Shown in pieces: positions 58,369 through 60,678 of a stretch of 60,678 nucleotides of DNA. This DNA is from a virus: positions 1 to 60,678 of IMG/VR virus record IMGVR_UViG_3300032304_001472; one strand, written 5' to 3'. Every line of letters begins with the position of its first letter. The stretch's first letter is position 1. Below the pieces are notes generated by a model. That model saw only the letters and a list, made by a program, of their open reading frames with translations. It did no database searches and was not told the DNA's origin. The translations under genes and the position numbers were made by a program.

Positions 58369-58661
58369 TAGGCACTTGGTGTTGTGTATGGTTTGTTTGG
58401 TTGATATTCATTAACAACTGTTAATGTTTTTCTTTCTACGATATCTTGGATTGCTCCGGCTCCTTGATTATAAACATCTAAGTAAGCCCCTGTACCTTTA
58501 CCTTGTTCGTCTCCGTTGGCAATTGCATCTGGATGAACTGATGAATAAAAATTTTTATCGTAGAAATCATTCTTTCCTAATAGTTTTCTTCTTTCCGCTT
58601 CAGCGATAGAAGTTAATTCATTTGATGGTTGTGAAAAAACCAATGGTTCTAATGATGGCAT
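58368..58661 (-). CDS. Hypothetical protein, 97 aa
   Basis: Contains ELTSIAEAERRKLLGKNDFY, NGDEQGKGTGAYLDVYNQGA and a Pro-rich C terminus. No membrane segment. It touches the WYL-like gene by one base and is part of the same operon. Likely a virion or assembly protein by context; not recognised. Confidence 0.55.
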   Translation of the reverse strand: MPSLEPLVFSQPSNELTSIAEAERRKLLGKNDFYDKNFYSSVHPDAIANGDEQGKGTGAYLDVYNQGAGAIQDIVERKTLTVVNEYQPNKPYTTPSA

Positions 58662-58662
58662 A

Positions 58663-59133
58663 TTAAATTATTTTTTTTATTAAATCGTTTATCCTTTTTA
58701 AACTTTCAGTAACCGCTAAATCGTATTTACCAATTGTGTTACTATGTTGTTCACTAGGTCTATTCATAGTTCTAACATCACCTTTTTCGTGACTTTGAAT
58801 ATATTGATTGGGTAAAGCTATAGATTTTATTTCTTTCCCTAACTCAATATCATCTCTAAGAGATTTTAATTTTTGATTAACCCAATTTTTAACATAATGT
58901 CCACCATTCAATATGAATGGTAAATCATTGTTTTCACCATTAAAGTTATCAAAAAAATTTTTCATTCTTTTTAATTGTTGATATGTGACATGTCCACTAT
59001 CTCTTAATTCTTTATTTCTTCTATATCCTTCGGTTTTATCATCACTACCAACAGCGGCATCGTTGCATTGTTTTAAATAAACAACAACTTCTTCAGGTAA
59101 CTCAAATTTTTTTCCGTATAAATCTTTATTCAC
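58663..59133 (-). CDS. Hypothetical protein with C-terminal tag-like helix, 156 aa
   Basis: The main part is charged and helical (ELPEEVVVYLKQCNDAAVGS, YQQLKRMKNFFDNFNGENND, KNWVNQKLKSLRDDIELGKE). The last residues (LAVTESLKRINDLIKKII) contain VTE before SLKRIN and resemble leader helices such as NEINRIHELL, so this may be a C-terminal form of the same tag. It overlaps the next gene by 8 bases. Function unknown. Confidence 0.55.
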   Translation of the reverse strand: MNKDLYGKKFELPEEVVVYLKQCNDAAVGSDDKTEGYRRNKELRDSGHVTYQQLKRMKNFFDNFNGENNDLPFILNGGHYVKNWVNQKLKSLRDDIELGKEIKSIALPNQYIQSHEKGDVRTMNRPSEQHSNTIGKYDLAVTESLKRINDLIKKII

Positions 59134-59947
59134 TTTTTTTTAATATATTAATTAATTTATTAATACTTATTCCTTCTTTATCTGCTAATCGTTTAATTGA
59201 TTCTAAATTCTTTACTAATAATTTGCTGATTGGACTATCTTTTGGAATGACATCGGATTCACCTTTTTCTTTTTTAGATAGGATATCTTCCACCATTTTT
59301 ATCATTTTTTGTTTTTTGATTTCATCCAAAGTTTCTTTTTCAAAAAGATTTAGATTTTTAATAATTGTTTGACCTTTTTTATTTTTAACTACTTTGGTAT
59401 CATTTCTTTTACCAAATTTTCTAGCTCTCTCTAATTTATTAATTGGGTCTTTTATACCCATTTTATCTAATATTTTTTTAGTATCTTTTAAGTCTTTAAA
59501 TTCAGTTTCTTTGTAACCAAAATTATCAATCATATCTGATTCATCTAATACATCATCTTCATTTTGAATGTTTTCACCATACATTCTACGCATACCTGTT
59601 GGAAACATATATCCAGGTGTTCTTGTTGCGTTAATTGTTTGATCCATTGTTTTTTTAGGATGTAGTGTCATATCTAAAAAGGGTACTTTAGATGATAACA
59701 TTGTCCCATCACCATCAACAAGTTCGTCAATTTCACTTTTGGTTGTCTTTTTATTTTTCTTTAAAAAATTTTGTATTTTTTTTTCAATGTTTTTTAAATT
59801 TTCTTTCTTTATTCTTTTTTTACCTTTAGAGTCTTTTGACTCTGAAATTACATTATATAACGAGTAATTTAAAAAAATATCGTTCCCATTACTCTCCAAA
59901 AGAAAATAACAATAATCATTAAAGTATTCTTTTTTATAATTGTTCAT
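59126..59947 (-). CDS. Virion-type basic protein with leader-like N terminus, 273 aa
   Basis: Lys/Glu-rich protein. The N terminus (MNNYKKEYFNDYCYFLLE18 before SNGND) ends in an LxE site. KKNKKTTKSEIDELVDGDGT, RTPGYMFPTGMRRMYGEN and a C-terminal helical part follow. The first gene of the operon, with a late-type element 15 bases upstream, divergent from the gene at 60002. Probably an internal or assembly protein; not recognised. Confidence 0.55.
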   Translation of the reverse strand: MNNYKKEYFNDYCYFLLESNGNDIFLNYSLYNVISESKDSKGKKRIKKENLKNIEKKIQNFLKKNKKTTKSEIDELVDGDGTMLSSKVPFLDMTLHPKKTMDQTINATRTPGYMFPTGMRRMYGENIQNEDDVLDESDMIDNFGYKETEFKDLKDTKKILDKMGIKDPINKLERARKFGKRNDTKVVKNKKGQTIIKNLNLFEKETLDEIKKQKMIKMVEDILSKKEKGESDVIPKDSPISKLLVKNLESIKRLADKEGISINKLINILKKSE

Positions 59948-59962
59948 TAATAATTTTTCTTA

Positions 59963-59989
59963 ATAAATACTTCGGTTTAGAGTATTTAT
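59963..59989. promoter_or_regulatory. Divergent late-type promoter elements, variant GTATTTAT
   Basis: GTATTTAT on the minus strand (59963-59970, 15 bases before the ATG at 59947) and on the plus strand (59982-59989, 12 bases before the ATG at 60002). Confidence 0.45.
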
Positions 59990-60001
59990 CATAAAAAAAG
60001 A

Positions 60002-60678
60002 ATGTCCTATCAAAATATAAGACAATTTGTACCAAGAAATGATTTTCCAATATTATCATTGGAAATATTCGATATGTCATTGACATCAGATGAAATTGAT
60101 TTCAATCAAGAGGTCGTGTTTTCCCCATATTTAATTGCTCAAACGTATGGTAATAAGTTACCATTTTACTTTGATATCAATAATAATGAGTCGGTTCAAA
60201 ATTTGAATTTAACCTATAAAAACTATAATAGGAATAATATTTTTGTGTCTCAAAATTATTACAATCCAAAAGAATTGGATTTAAGTTGTTTTTCATCGTC
60301 AACATCTTGTGACATAGGTTTAACTGGAATTGATAATGGATTGGTTACTAGTATGACAGGACAAACAATTTTATTTACAAATGGATTGTTACCAACCTTA
60401 TTAAAATTTGACAGATTAAGTTTTGATAGACGATTAAAGTTATTTCAAATAACGGGTAACACAACAACACAAAGTAGATTTTCAGGGTTTAATAAAACCG
60501 TTTTATATGAAGTTGTAAGTAAGACTAGTCCTTTTGAAGGTAGATATCACGAACTATATGGTGGATTTTACCAAGGGTTCTATAAGTTATTTGGATATGA
60601 TTATGAAATTTTCCCTGAAAGGATGAATAAGGGTTGGTCAGTTGAAATGGTTTTAAAACCAAGATTGATTAATGAATA
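60002..60678 (+). CDS. Structural protein, 3' end cut by the window
   Basis: Open frame of 225 codons that runs off the right edge. It begins MSYQNIRQFVPRNDFPILSL and is beta-rich, with Asn/Thr/Tyr-rich segments and ELYGGFYQGFYKLFGYDYEI, FPERMNKGWSVEMVLKPRLI, a pattern seen in large tail or virion surface proteins of big phages. It has its own late-type promoter element. The total length and C-terminal domains cannot be seen. Role in the tail is inferred. Confidence 0.6.
   Translation, partial: MSYQNIRQFVPRNDFPILSLEIFDMSLTSDEIDFNQEVVFSPYLIAQTYGNKLPFYFDINNNESVQNLNLTYKNYNRNNIFVSQNYYNPKELDLSCFSSSTSCDIGLTGIDNGLVTSMTGQTILFTNGLLPTLLKFDRLSFDRRLKLFQITGNTTTQSRFSGFNKTVLYEVVSKTSPFEGRYHELYGGFYQGFYKLFGYDYEIFPERMNKGWSVEMVLKPRLINE

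Noticed and set aside
1-60678. Prophage in a bacterial chromosome
   Set aside because: No integrase, attachment site, rRNA, tRNA or host housekeeping genes were seen, and gene order is T4-like throughout.

Overview
The window is a piece of a large, AT-rich, T4-like (myovirus-type) phage genome. The head block follows T4 order: terminase (gp17), portal (gp20), prohead protease (gp21), scaffold (gp22), major capsid protein (gp23). There is also a gp55-like late sigma factor, a gp5/VgrG-like baseplate protein, PhoH, dUTPase and many homing endonuclease genes. The host is probably a member of Bacteroidota. Supporting points are a Bacteroidota-style ribosomal protein bS21, a lipoprotein with an FTSC lipobox, one exact TTTG-N20-TATCTTTG promoter, a KTSC protein and a DUF4494-like protein. 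No integrase, rRNA or host housekeeping block is visible, so I read it as a virulent phage or phage contig.

Layout. Bases 1-9401 are mostly plus strand: an RNA ligase cut by the window edge, two L,D-transpeptidase-like proteins, a lipoprotein, three membrane/coiled-coil proteins (possible spanins), an HNH endonuclease, a tmRNA on the minus strand, a large unknown protein and an M20-type peptidase. Bases 9411-12576 hold a ClpC-like unfoldase split by an intein and a divergent gene with two UVR motifs. Bases 12619-29368 are the packaging and head block, with the terminase also split by an intein around an endonuclease gene and with bS21 antisense. Bases 29475-31957 are two homing endonuclease genes. 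Bases 31988-38133 are a run of proteins with short N-terminal leaders that end in prohead-protease-like sites. Bases 38134-59947 are minus strand: virion and baseplate genes, the late sigma factor, a glycosyltransferase/methyltransferase island, a split-intein dUTPase, an exonuclease, a glycosyltransferase interrupted by an in-frame TGA next to an endonuclease gene, and further small virion-type genes. A last plus-strand structural gene runs off the end.

How it fits together. A sigma factor and a recurrent ATATTTAT element 12-36 nt before start codons look like a late transcription system. The protease is likely to mature the capsid protein at LINE60|A61, and the same [L/I]xE motif closes the leaders of more than ten other proteins. 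That suggests a capsid-targeting leader used to load a set of cargo proteins, including one with an L,D-transpeptidase-like domain and one with a peptidoglycan-binding domain. Phage-encoded tmRNA, bS21 and RNA ligase point to control of translation and RNA repair. Three essential-looking genes (ClpC-like, TerL, dUTPase) are fractured by split inteins, two of them with free-standing endonuclease genes between the halves.

Limits. All calls come from reading the sequence and its translations by eye; no database search or structure prediction was run.
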